A DNA stretch of 64,000 nt, taken from the NCBI RefSeq assembly GCF_000739715.2, contig NZ_BBJC02000005.1, positions 32,480-96,479 on the forward strand, written 5' to 3'. The position numbers and the translations under genes were made by a program. The notes beneath the pieces are model-generated. The model had not been told where the DNA came from and ran no database searches. It worked only from the letters and a program-made list of their open reading frames with translations. Shown in pieces: positions 36,803 through 45,092 of this stretch (the stretch's first letter is position 1; each line of letters opens with the position of its first letter). The DNA is from Falsirhodobacter sp. alg1 (GTDB lineage Bacteria; Pseudomonadota; Alphaproteobacteria; Rhodobacterales; Rhodobacteraceae).

Positions 36803-36831
36803 GCTCGAATGCTCGAATGCTCGAATGCTCG
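36803..36831 (+). repeat. Tandem octamer repeat GCTCGAAT x 3.6
   Basis: Three complete copies of GCTCGAAT and a final GCTCG, head to tail with no change. It lies 57-85 bases before the GTG start. Eight-base units do not keep the reading frame, which fits non-coding or slippage-prone DNA, and it argues against a start at 36801. Confidence 0.8.
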
Positions 36832-36887
36832 GCAGTGGCAGTTCTTTTAGAACCTGTCAGGTCATTCACTACCGACGGAGGTTGTCT

Positions 36888-37649
36888 GTGTCGGAACAGG
36901 TAAAGAAACCACGCCACGGACAATGCAGCGGCCTGCGTTATATCCGTCTGCAATCCATATTATTGCAGCAGATCGAATCTGGCCGCATCGCCGTCGGTGA
37001 TAATTTGCCTCCTGAACGGGAGTTGTCGGAGATGCACGGTGTCAGCCGTGCAACCGTGCGGGAGGCGTTGCGTAATCTTGAAAGCCTCGGCGTAATACGC
37101 CGGATGCAGGGCGCGGGGACAACCGTCATCTCCGTCACGCCGCAGGACAGAACTCCTGTCATTCCCTCGGTTGAAACATTCTTCCACTACGATCAGGGAA
37201 CGCAACTGGTGAATACCGGTATCACCGCTGCTTCGGATATGGCGCTGGAGGCGATTGGACTTGATCGTACGTTATATTCCGATTGGCTGGTCGCCGGTAT
37301 GCTACGTACAGACATCGCAACAGGGCAGCCCGTTTCGTTCACGCATGCATTCGTGCCCGCCGATTTCGCGGGATTGTTCGAGCATGAGTTATGTCTGCGC
37401 GTCCCTTTTTTCATTATCCTGCAACGGCATTTCGGGATTTCGCTAAAGACCGCGGAACTGGAAATCCAGCCGGTTATTTTGCCGGATGACATATGTACGG
37501 TCCTGCTGGCCGATGAAGGGGAAGACACGGTCAGCCCCGGAATACAGCTTCTACGGGGCTACCGTGATGATGCCGGAAAACAGCATATGAAGACGAGATC
37601 GTGGCATGCGCCGGGGCTCGGCGGCTTCCGCTCGCAAATTGCTATCTGA
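36888..37649 (+). CDS. GntR-family regulator with UTRA domain (HutC subfamily)
   Basis: A 253-residue regulator: winged helix at about 20-85 (GDNLPPERELSEMHGVSRATVREALRNLESLGVIRRMQGAGTTV) and a UTRA effector domain after residue 100 (WLVAGMLRTDIATGQPVSFTHAFVPADF). The start is a GTG at 36888, six bases after a perfect GGAGG; the frame upstream runs through the octamer repeat and is unlikely to be translated. HutC-type proteins usually bind GT-N-TA-N-AC boxes, and boxes of similar form (GT-N-CG-N-AC) occur before the following operon and near the amidase genes. Confidence 0.88.
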   Translation: MSEQVKKPRHGQCSGLRYIRLQSILLQQIESGRIAVGDNLPPERELSEMHGVSRATVREALRNLESLGVIRRMQGAGTTVISVTPQDRTPVIPSVETFFHYDQGTQLVNTGITAASDMALEAIGLDRTLYSDWLVAGMLRTDIATGQPVSFTHAFVPADFAGLFEHELCLRVPFFIILQRHFGISLKTAELEIQPVILPDDICTVLLADEGEDTVSPGIQLLRGYRDDAGKQHMKTRSWHAPGLGGFRSQIAI

Positions 37650-37720
37650 CACTTATCTTCCCACAATCACGCCGTTTTATCAGGCGGACCGGCTTATATA
37701 AGCGCAAAAAATCGGCAAAA

Positions 37721-37752
37721 GGTTCGGACCTGTCTTTTTGATGGTCCGAACC
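37721..37752. promoter_or_regulatory. Paired GGTTCGGACC operator boxes before the second peptide ABC operon
   Basis: GGTTCGGACC (37721-37730, followed by TGTC) and its complement GGTCCGAACC (37743-37752), centres 22 bases apart. With flanking bases the arms form a 13-base inverted repeat. Each box has the form GGT-N-CG-N-ACC. No T run follows the hairpin, so an operator is more likely than a terminator. It lies about 62-93 bases before the ATG of the binding-protein gene. Confidence 0.6.
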
Positions 37753-37813
37753 TTTGCATGTTCGATCCGGTCTGTCTTCGTTGTCCGTACAACACATGGT
37801 GGGGACAACCTCG

Positions 37814-39418
37814 ATGAAAAAAAGTGTGACAGGGAAAATTGCGGCGCTGTTGATCGGAACGATGCTTTCGGCAGGCACCGCTCTGGCCGATGGTGGTACA
37901 TTGCGGATCGCCATGACCTCTTCGGATGTACCGGTAACGACCGGCATGCCGAACAACGGGTTCGAGGGGATGCGCTTTCTGGGCTATCCGGTCTTCGAGC
38001 CGCTGGTCGATTGGGATCTGAGCAGTGCGGACAAACCGGCAGATATCCGGCCGGGCTTGGCTGAAAGCTGGGAAATCGACCCCGAGGACACGAAACGGTG
38101 GATTTTCCATCTTCGACCCGATGTCGAATTTCACGATGGTTCCGCCTTTGATGCAGATGCCGTGGTCTGGAACCTTGAGCGTTTCTTTGATGAAACCAGC
38201 CCGCAATTCGATCAGGCAGGATCCGCAATCGTGCGCGGGCGCAACCCCATTCTGGATAGCTGGGAAAAGATCGATGACATGACCGTCGCGATCACGACGA
38301 AATATCCGGCGTCCTATTTCCCCTACATCATGTCCTATATGCTGATTGCGAGCCCTGCGGCCTTTGAGACCGCCAATTCGGATTGGAATGAATACGGCAA
38401 GGCCCCATCCGGTACGGGACCGTTCAAGGTGACGAATGTTACCCCTCGTGTTTCGGTGGAACTGTCCCGTAATGATGATTACTGGAACCCTGACCGTATT
38501 GCCAAGCTGGATCATATCCAGCTGTTCCCCATGCCGGAGCCTACGACGCGTCTTGCTGCGTTGCGGTCCGGGCAGGTAGACTGGATAGAGGTGCCGCCCC
38601 CGGATGCGATCCCCGGACTGGAAGGTGCAGGATTCAACGTGGTGACCAATACCTATCCGCACGTCTGGCCGTGGGAGTTCGATACGACCGAAGGATCTCC
38701 GTTTGCCGATGTACGGGTTCGCCAAGCGGCAAACTACGCGGTTAATCGTGAAGGTATCGTGGCATTGATGAACGGCACTGCCGCCCCTGCGAAGGGCTTC
38801 TTCGATGTGGACAGCCCGCTGTTCGGATCGCCTGAAAATGACTACACCTACGATCCTGAAAAAGCACGGGCTCTGCTGGCCGAGGCCGGATATGGCCCTG
38901 ATAACCCTGTCCATGCCAAGATCCTGACATCCACATCAGGGTCGGGTCAGATGCTGCCGGTCCAGATGAACGAATATCTGCAGCAGACCATGGCCGAAAG
39001 CGGCTTCGATATCGATCTTGAAATGACGGAATGGGGCAGCCTGCTTGTTGCACTGCGTAATCCGCCCGGGACCGCGCCCACAATGGATGCCGATGCCCTG
39101 AACATTTCGTTCGCGTCATCTGATATCAGCTACCTTGCCAAATACTTCCATTCCAAGAACGCTTCACCTGTGTCGCAGAACTGGGGTGCCTTCGGTACAC
39201 CAGAAACCGATGCCCTTCTGGATCAGATCGAAACAACCTTCGATGCGGAAAAGCAGGCAGAGCTGACGGCCGAGCTGCATGCCAAGATTGTGGACCAGGC
39301 ACCTTGGCTGTTCATCGTCCATGACCTGAACCCCCGCGCGATGAGCGAGCATGTCAAAGGCTTCGTCTCGGCCCAATCCTGGTTTCAGGATCTGACCAGC
39401 GTGTACATCGAGGAGTGA
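37814..39418 (+). CDS. Peptide-type ABC transporter substrate-binding protein (family 5)
   Basis: A 534-residue periplasmic binding protein. Signal peptide at residues 1-25, ending ALA. WIFHLRPDVEFHDGSAFDADAVVWNLERFFD, ADVRVRQAANYAVNREGIVALMNG and the C-terminal WLFIVHDLNPRAMSEHVKGF are typical of the DppA/OppA/NikA group. The ATG at 37814 fits the signal peptide. Candidate regulatory boxes lie in the leader. The ligand is unknown; the regulon context suggests an amide or ureido compound rather than ordinary peptides. Confidence 0.92.
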   Translation: MKKSVTGKIAALLIGTMLSAGTALADGGTLRIAMTSSDVPVTTGMPNNGFEGMRFLGYPVFEPLVDWDLSSADKPADIRPGLAESWEIDPEDTKRWIFHLRPDVEFHDGSAFDADAVVWNLERFFDETSPQFDQAGSAIVRGRNPILDSWEKIDDMTVAITTKYPASYFPYIMSYMLIASPAAFETANSDWNEYGKAPSGTGPFKVTNVTPRVSVELSRNDDYWNPDRIAKLDHIQLFPMPEPTTRLAALRSGQVDWIEVPPPDAIPGLEGAGFNVVTNTYPHVWPWEFDTTEGSPFADVRVRQAANYAVNREGIVALMNGTAAPAKGFFDVDSPLFGSPENDYTYDPEKARALLAEAGYGPDNPVHAKILTSTSGSGQMLPVQMNEYLQQTMAESGFDIDLEMTEWGSLLVALRNPPGTAPTMDADALNISFASSDISYLAKYFHSKNASPVSQNWGAFGTPETDALLDQIETTFDAEKQAELTAELHAKIVDQAPWLFIVHDLNPRAMSEHVKGFVSAQSWFQDLTSVYIEE

Positions 39419-39443
39419 TCGGGCACCGTACATCCTGATCCGC

Positions 39444-39465
39444 TCGGGGGTGTGCCCGCCCCCGA
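39444..39465 (+). other. Intra-operon hairpin after the second binding-protein gene
   Basis: TCGGGGG (39444-39450) pairs with CCCCCGA (39459-39465) around an eight-base loop, without a T tract. A stabilising or attenuating 3' hairpin between the binding-protein and permease genes. Confidence 0.6.
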
Positions 39466-39504
39466 TCCCCCACCAGGTGCTTCTGGAAGATAAGGGACGC
39501 TTCT

Positions 39505-40446
39505 ATGTTATCATTCATTCTCAGGCGGTTGCTGCAGGCCATCCCGATCCTGTTCGGCGTGTCGGTCATGGTGTTCCTGATGGTCCAGATGATCCCCGGA
39601 AGCCCGTTGGATCTGCTGCTGCCGCCCGATGCCTCGCCGCAATTGATCGAGCAGATGAAAGAGGCATATGGCTTCGACAAGCCTGCATGGCAGCAGTATC
39701 TGCTTTGGCTGTGGCAGTTGCTTCATGGCAATCTGGGCTATTCCATCTTCAACGGAGCGCCTGTTGCGGATGAGCTGTTCGACGCTTTGGGCAATACGTT
39801 CGTTCTTGCCATTCCGGCGGCATTCACAGGTTTCGGTCTTGGTATTCTGCTGGGTGTGTCGGCGGCGCTGTCGCAGGGTGGTCCGCTGGACAAGTTGCTT
39901 TCGGCTATCGCAATCACCGGTGTAAGTTTGCCGCATTACTGGTTCGCAATTGTCATGGTGGTGATCTTTTCGGTGAACCTGAACTGGCTTCCGGCGCAAG
40001 GCATGCAATTCACCGGCGTTCCGACCACGCTTGCTGGTTTCAAATCCATGATACTGCCTGTCATCACCCTATCGCTCATTCCGATGGGTGTTGTCGCGCG
40101 GGTTGTCCGCGCTGCCGTGCTGGAGGTCATGAGCCAAGAGTTCGTGAATACGCTTCATGCCAAGGGGCTATGGGACAGGAGCGTACTGCTGCATGTGATG
40201 AAGAACGCGGCCCCCGCGACACTTGCCGTGATGGGGCTGCAATTCGGATACCTGCTTGGTGGCTCTATCCTGGTGGAAACGGTGTTCAACTGGCCGGGGT
40301 CCGGAAATCTGCTGAACCTCGCGATTTTCCGGCGCGACATTCCCGTTATGCAGGCCACAATTATCGTTCTTGCCGCATTTTTCGTGCTGCTGAACCTCAT
40401 TGTCGATATCGCACAGGCGCTGATCGACCCGCGCATCCGCCGCTGA
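39505..40446 (+). CDS. Peptide-type ABC transporter permease (DppB-like)
   Basis: A 313-residue permease: LSFILRRLLQAIPILFGVSVMVFLMVQMIPGSPL is the family start and FVNTLHAKGLWDRSVLLHVMKNAAPATLAVM the ATPase-contact loop. About six hydrophobic segments. Ends 17 bases before the partner permease. Confidence 0.94.
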   Translation: MLSFILRRLLQAIPILFGVSVMVFLMVQMIPGSPLDLLLPPDASPQLIEQMKEAYGFDKPAWQQYLLWLWQLLHGNLGYSIFNGAPVADELFDALGNTFVLAIPAAFTGFGLGILLGVSAALSQGGPLDKLLSAIAITGVSLPHYWFAIVMVVIFSVNLNWLPAQGMQFTGVPTTLAGFKSMILPVITLSLIPMGVVARVVRAAVLEVMSQEFVNTLHAKGLWDRSVLLHVMKNAAPATLAVMGLQFGYLLGGSILVETVFNWPGSGNLLNLAIFRRDIPVMQATIIVLAAFFVLLNLIVDIAQALIDPRIRR

Positions 40447-40463
40447 CAGCCAAAGAGACAGCC

Positions 40464-41384
40464 ATGACCAGCTACGCCAAGGATACCGGTTCCGAATTCC
40501 CAAGTGTTTCAAGCTATCGCGATCTGAAGGTTCAGGAGTCTCCGGGATATTGGGCCATGGTGCGCAAACGCATCCTGCGGGATCCGGTGACCCTGATTTC
40601 CGCAGCGATCCTGCTGGTTATCATCCTGTCCGCCATTCTTGCACCCGTGCTTGCGCCTTATGATCCATATGTCGGTAATATCATGACGCGGATGAAGCCG
40701 GTCGGTTTTGAGGGCCATCTGCTTGGTACAGATGAAACCGGGCGGGACATGCTTTCACGCCTTCTGTTCGGGGGGCGGCTATCCCTGATCGCGGGCGTGG
40801 TACCTGTCTCCATCGCCTTGTTGATCGGCGGATCGCTGGGGATCACGGCAGGCTTTTTCGGGGGCCTGGTCAATACCGTCATCATGCGTGTAACGGATGT
40901 ATTCTACGCCTTTCCCTCCATCCTGTTGGCCATTGCGATCTGCGGTATGCTGGGGACGGGGCTGTTCAATACACTGCTGTCACTGACGCTGGTGTTCATT
41001 CCACCGATCGTCCGTATTTCCGAGTCGGTCACGACACAGGTCCGGAACCTCGATTTCGTCGAGGCGGCCCGGGCGTCAGGGGCAGGGTCGTTCGCGCTTA
41101 TGCGCTATCAGGTTCTGCCGAACGTATTGGCTCCAATTCTGGTCTACACGACGTCACTTGTATCACTGTCGATCATTCTGGCGGCGGGGCTTTCGTTTCT
41201 CGGGCTTGGCGTTTCGGCACCCGCGGCCGAATGGGGGCTGATGCTGAACAGCCTGCGCCAGATGATCTACATCGATCCAGTGCTCGCCGCTTTGCCGGGT
41301 GTGCTGATTTTTGCGACATCCATGTGCTTCAACCTCATTTCCGACGGGCTTCGCAGCGCGATGGATGTCCGGCTCAAAGTCTGA
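40464..41384 (+). CDS. Peptide-type ABC transporter permease (DppC-like)
   Basis: A 306-residue permease, partner of the preceding gene. GTDETGRDMLSRLLFGGRLSLIAGVVPVSIALL and DFVEAARASGAGSFALMRYQVLPNVLAPILVY are diagnostic. The ATG at 40464 is preceded by AAAGAGA; the frame runs further upstream, inside the previous gene, and is not coding there. Confidence 0.94.
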   Translation: MTSYAKDTGSEFPSVSSYRDLKVQESPGYWAMVRKRILRDPVTLISAAILLVIILSAILAPVLAPYDPYVGNIMTRMKPVGFEGHLLGTDETGRDMLSRLLFGGRLSLIAGVVPVSIALLIGGSLGITAGFFGGLVNTVIMRVTDVFYAFPSILLAIAICGMLGTGLFNTLLSLTLVFIPPIVRISESVTTQVRNLDFVEAARASGAGSFALMRYQVLPNVLAPILVYTTSLVSLSIILAAGLSFLGLGVSAPAAEWGLMLNSLRQMIYIDPVLAALPGVLIFATSMCFNLISDGLRSAMDVRLKV

Positions 41385-41395
41385 AGGGGATTATC

Positions 41396-42502
41396 ATGAT
41401 TGGCCAGGTTCCGACGACCGGGGCAGACCGGATGCAACGTATTCTTGCCGATGCGCGGGATCGTGGCGGACCGGGCCAGCCGATGCTGATATTGAAGGAC
41501 ATCAAGCGGCATTTTCCCATTCGGAAGGGCGTGATGAACCGTACGGTCGGGCATGTACAGGCTGTCGACGGTGTGTCGCTGACGGTAATGAAGGGCGAAA
41601 TCCTTGGCGTTGTGGGAGAATCGGGCTGTGGAAAATCGACCCTGTCACGTCTGATGATGCGCCTTGTCGAACCCGATACGGGTGAAATGATCTTTGATGG
41701 GGATCTGGTGGATGACAAGGTCGGATTGACCACGCGCCGTTTGCGTCGCCAGATGCAGATGGTGTTTCAGGACAGCTTTTCCTCCTTGAACCCGCGCATG
41801 CCGATCGAAGAGACGATCGCCTTTGCCCCCATGATGAACGGATCATCCCGGTCCGATGCAATTGCGGCTGCCCGTGCCCTGTTGGATCAGGTGGGGCTGT
41901 CGGCCGCGATGTTCGCAAGACGTTATCCGCACGAACTCTCGGGGGGGCAACGGCAGCGTGTCAATATCGCGCGGGCGCTGGCCGTAAACCCGCGCGTCGT
42001 GATATTGGATGAGGCCGTGTCCGCGTTGGACAAATCGGTAGAGGCGCAGGTCCTTCAGTTGCTGATCCGCCTGCAGGAAGAGATGGATCTGACCTATGTC
42101 TTCGTCAGCCATGATCTGAACGTCGTGCGCTACATCTCCGACAGGATCGCAGTGATGTATCTGGGCCGGATCGTGGAGACCGGCAGCGTGGACGAGATAT
42201 GGGACAATCCGCGCCATCCATACACCCAGGCGCTTCTGGCCTCTATTCCCAGCCTTGATCCTGACCGTCGTACAATGGCGGCGCCGATATACGGCGATCC
42301 GCCCAACCCGATCAATCCGCCATCAGGCTGCCGGTTCCGCACGCGATGCCCCTTTGCAGAAACCTGCTGCGAGATGCATGATCCTGCCGCTGTCACATTG
42401 CCCGGCTCGTCCGCTCATGCCGTTTCCTGCCATATGGAAAACGAGGCATCCGGCCACAGCCGCGTCGGCACAAACGCCCGCATTGCAGAGGTTACGCAAT
42501 GA
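41396..42502 (+). CDS. Peptide-type ABC transporter ATP-binding protein (DppF-like)
   Basis: A 368-residue ATPase. Walker [12 protein letters not shown], signature LSGGQRQRVNIA, Walker B VVILDEAVSALD, and the C-terminal oligopeptide region with CRFRTRCPFAETCC, whose cysteines resemble the iron-sulfur or zinc site noted in DppD/DppF-type ATPases. The ATG at 41396 has AAGGGGA upstream. ATGA overlap with the next gene. The order F before D is swapped compared with the usual D-F. Confidence 0.93.
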   Translation: MIGQVPTTGADRMQRILADARDRGGPGQPMLILKDIKRHFPIRKGVMNRTVGHVQAVDGVSLTVMKGEILGVVGESGCGKSTLSRLMMRLVEPDTGEMIFDGDLVDDKVGLTTRRLRRQMQMVFQDSFSSLNPRMPIEETIAFAPMMNGSSRSDAIAAARALLDQVGLSAAMFARRYPHELSGGQRQRVNIARALAVNPRVVILDEAVSALDKSVEAQVLQLLIRLQEEMDLTYVFVSHDLNVVRYISDRIAVMYLGRIVETGSVDEIWDNPRHPYTQALLASIPSLDPDRRTMAAPIYGDPPNPINPPSGCRFRTRCPFAETCCEMHDPAAVTLPGSSAHAVSCHMENEASGHSRVGTNARIAEVTQ

Positions 42503-43491
42503 AACATGACATCATCGCCGAGCCCGGCATTCTGGAGGTCAGCAATCTGCACGTGGCCTTCGGTAGGCCCAAGGACAGGGTGAGCGTGGTCAACGGTGTG
42601 GATTTCAGCCTGGCCAAGGGGGAGGTTCTGGGCATTCTGGGCGAATCCGGTTCGGGCAAATCGGTCATGCTGCGATCATTGATGGGGCTGTTCCCTCGCC
42701 GGACCCACGTCACGGGCCATGTGCGGCTGGCCGGGCAGGACCTTCTGGCAATGGACAAGAAAACCCTGCGAAACATACGCGGGCGCGATGTGTCGATGAT
42801 CTTTCAGGAACCCATGACCTCATTCGATCCCGTATTTACCGTGGGTCGGCAGATCACCGAAACCATCCGTCGGCATGATGGTGTGTCCGAGCAGGACGCC
42901 CAGGCCCGCGCTCTGGAGCTTTTCGAGCTGGTCGCCATCCCCTCGGCCAAATCACGGCTGACGAACTACCCGCATGAGATGTCTGGCGGAATGCGCCAAC
43001 GTGTGATGATCGCCTTGGCCCTTGCCTGTCGGCCAAAGGTGCTGTTGGCCGATGAACCGACCACCGCGCTGGATGTGACAGTCCAGATCCAGATCCTTTT
43101 GCTGTTGCGCGAATTGCAGCGTGAAATGGGAATGTCCGTCGTTTTCGTAACTCATGATATCGGCGTCGCGGCCGAAGTGGCAGACAGGATCGGCGTGATG
43201 TATGCAGGGCGTTTTGCCGAGCTTGCACCGACAAGGGCGGCAATTCTTACCCCGCGCCATCCTTACACCCGGGGCCTCCTTGCGGCAACGATCCACGGCC
43301 AGCAGCGCGGTGATCATATCGAGACCATTCCGGGTGCACCGCCAAATCTGGCTCATCTTCCAACGGGATGCGCCTTTGCACCCCGCTGCGGCAGGTCTGT
43401 TGCGGCCTGTACCGAAAAAATGCCGGAGATGACGGTTTTCGGCAAAACGCATATGGCCCGGTGTTATAACCCCGAGCCATCTCAGATATGA
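42499..43491 (+). CDS. Peptide-type ABC transporter ATP-binding protein (DppD-like)
   Basis: A 330-residue ATPase with Walker [12 protein letters not shown], signature [12 protein letters not shown] and Walker [14 protein letters not shown]-terminal [19 protein letters not shown] carries the cysteines common to this group. It overlaps the DppF-like gene and the following membrane-protein gene by four bases each. Confidence 0.93.
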   Translation: MKHDIIAEPGILEVSNLHVAFGRPKDRVSVVNGVDFSLAKGEVLGILGESGSGKSVMLRSLMGLFPRRTHVTGHVRLAGQDLLAMDKKTLRNIRGRDVSMIFQEPMTSFDPVFTVGRQITETIRRHDGVSEQDAQARALELFELVAIPSAKSRLTNYPHEMSGGMRQRVMIALALACRPKVLLADEPTTALDVTVQIQILLLLRELQREMGMSVVFVTHDIGVAAEVADRIGVMYAGRFAELAPTRAAILTPRHPYTRGLLAATIHGQQRGDHIETIPGAPPNLAHLPTGCAFAPRCGRSVAACTEKMPEMTVFGKTHMARCYNPEPSQI

Positions 43492-44837
43492 TCGATCTGC
43501 GCGCCTTCTGCGCCCGCCCCGATTTGAATGCGGGAATAGGGACGGCAATTGTGGCCATAGGGCTGATCCTGTGGATACAAAGCATCCAGAATGCGCTTGT
43601 CCCCCTTATGGAAGTGCGAATGGGGGCCATGGTGCTTCTTGGTTTGTATCTGGCACTCTCGTGGTCCCGATGCCGGCTGATGACACGGCGTATCTCCATG
43701 ATCTGCCTGCTGATCTGTGCGGCTGGTCTGGTTGCCGGATCTCCCCTTTCCGCCGTGTATGACGGATTGGATACGGCACTGCTGTTCGCCGGATTTTTTC
43801 CGGCGCTTGCGCTGATCCGGAGCCTGATCAATCGTACCGATCTGTTGCAAAGGGTGGGCGACAGCCTGATCGCCCTGCCGGATAAAGAACGGGATCATGC
43901 GACCTTGGTCGCGGCCCATGCAGTAGGATCCGTCATGACGCTTGGTGCGTTCGCCGCGCTCTCTGCCCCTTTGGAACGGGTCGAGGCCCCTGCAGAGCGT
44001 CAGCAAAGCGGGCTGGTCGCAATCCGCGGCGTCAGCCTGGCAATCCTGTGGACCCCCTTCACCGTAGGCATGGGGTTTGCGGCAAACCATTTCCCACAGG
44101 TGCCGCTTTGGCAGGGTATCGGATGCGGTCTGGTTATTGCGATGCTGGGAATGGTGATCTCGATCGGATGGGGTAATCCGTTCCGGATAGGGCCGGTTTT
44201 CAGGGCCGTCCGCCCGATGACCGTGCCGGTCATTGCTGCGGCAGTGGTGCTGGCAGGGCTGAACAAGATCACCGGATTGTCCGCAATGAGTGTGATCATC
44301 ATCACCACCCCCATTTTAACGGCCTTGATTTTTATCCTGCGTGATCCGCGGGGTCTGCCCAGCTTGATACCACCGCTGCGCAAGGAATTGGGCGGCATGG
44401 GTAACGAGTTGCTGTTGTTCTCCTGCTCTATTTCCATGGGGGCCGTCATGGCGGCAAACCCGCACTTTCAAGCAGTACTGGCCGGTTTGGGGCTGGCAGT
44501 GCTGCCGGTGCCGATGATTTTCGCGATCGTTGTAGCCATCTGCATATCGGCGGCACTTGTGGGGATGCATAGCTCGGTCATCGGTGCAATGGTTATCGCT
44601 GTTACGGCGGCACTGAATGGCGCACTGGGTCCGTTGCCGATATTTCTGCTGATTCTGTTCGGCTGGTGCTGCGGGGCCATGCTGTCCATGTCGTCGCTTA
44701 CCGTTTCGGTGGTGTGCCGCGATTTCGACACGTCGCTGCGGCAGATCATGTTCGGCGATAATCTGCGCTTTACGATCATCCTGGGTGCGCTTGTCTCCCT
44801 GATATTTGCTGTGCTGCATCTTTGCGGGCTGACCTGA
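43488..44837 (+). CDS. Unrecognised polytopic membrane protein in the ABC operon
   Basis: A 449-residue hydrophobic protein with about 11-13 membrane segments, including re-entrant-looking Gly/Ala-rich stretches (AAHAVGSVMTLGAFAALSAPLE; VGMHSSVIGAMVIAVTAALNG; LFGWCCGAMLSMSSLTVSVVCRDF). The overall pattern, two halves each with a polar-capped hairpin, recalls ion-transporter-superfamily carriers (ArsB/DctM/DcuC-like), but I see no motif that fixes a family. It begins inside the stop of the ATPase gene (ATGA), so it is translationally coupled to an ABC importer, which already has its own permeases. A second export or counter-transport function is possible. Confidence 0.7.
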   Translation: MIDLRAFCARPDLNAGIGTAIVAIGLILWIQSIQNALVPLMEVRMGAMVLLGLYLALSWSRCRLMTRRISMICLLICAAGLVAGSPLSAVYDGLDTALLFAGFFPALALIRSLINRTDLLQRVGDSLIALPDKERDHATLVAAHAVGSVMTLGAFAALSAPLERVEAPAERQQSGLVAIRGVSLAILWTPFTVGMGFAANHFPQVPLWQGIGCGLVIAMLGMVISIGWGNPFRIGPVFRAVRPMTVPVIAAAVVLAGLNKITGLSAMSVIIITTPILTALIFILRDPRGLPSLIPPLRKELGGMGNELLLFSCSISMGAVMAANPHFQAVLAGLGLAVLPVPMIFAIVVAICISAALVGMHSSVIGAMVIAVTAALNGALGPLPIFLLILFGWCCGAMLSMSSLTVSVVCRDFDTSLRQIMFGDNLRFTIILGALVSLIFAVLHLCGLT

Positions 44838-44881
44838 GCCGTTTCCACTGGATAATTTCGTACCCCAAAAAAGGACTGGTC

Positions 44882-45082
44882 ATGCCGACCGAACTGAATG
44901 CTGACGAGATTGATGCGCTGATTGCTCGTGCGGGGCTGTCACCTGACGCATCCCTGCGTGAGGCGCTGCACCGGGCCTGGCCCTACGTTGCGGAAATGGC
45001 GGAGCGTGTCCGCACCCCTCGTGGTAGGGCAGCAGAGCCTGCCCATATCTTCGCGCTACTGTTGCCCGAGGGATCGAAATAA
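44882..45082 (+). CDS. Small AtzG-like protein (GatC-like amidase partner)
   Basis: A 66-residue protein. The pattern ADEIDALIARAGLSPDA...YVAEMAERVR...AAEPAHIFALLLP resembles AtzG-like (DUF4089) proteins: two helices followed by an E-P-A-h-h-F element (residues 52-57). AtzG is a GatC-like small subunit that binds the amidase AtzE in 1-carboxybiuret hydrolysis. The ATG at 44882 has AAAGGA upstream. The next gene, on the other strand, is an AtzE-like amidase whose end is ten bases away. I assign the family by remembered pattern, so moderate confidence. Confidence 0.65.
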   Translation: MPTELNADEIDALIARAGLSPDASLREALHRAWPYVAEMAERVRTPRGRAAEPAHIFALLLPEGSK

Positions 45083-45092
45083 TACGCCATCA

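Larger units (their letters stand above)
36549..36887. other. Repeat-rich 339-base intergenic region upstream of gntR/UTRA gene
   Basis: No gene. It holds four ordered elements: CATTGG-N6-CCAATG-N6-CCAATG at 36613-36642; an inverted repeat TTATCGA/TCGATAA at 36731-36737 and 36751-36757; a tandem octamer GCTCGAAT at 36803-36831; and ACCTGTCAGGT at 36852-36862. A low-G+C stretch around 36720-36780 may hold the promoter. Confidence 0.55.

Noticed and set aside
36613-36831. The repeats before the UTRA regulator as a CRISPR array
   Set aside because: The units are 6-8 bases with no spacers of CRISPR length, and no cas genes are present.
37718-37755. Reading the 13-base inverted repeat as a terminator of the UTRA regulator gene
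   Set aside because: No T run follows on the plus strand, and the half-sites recur 9 kb away before other genes, which fits an operator better.
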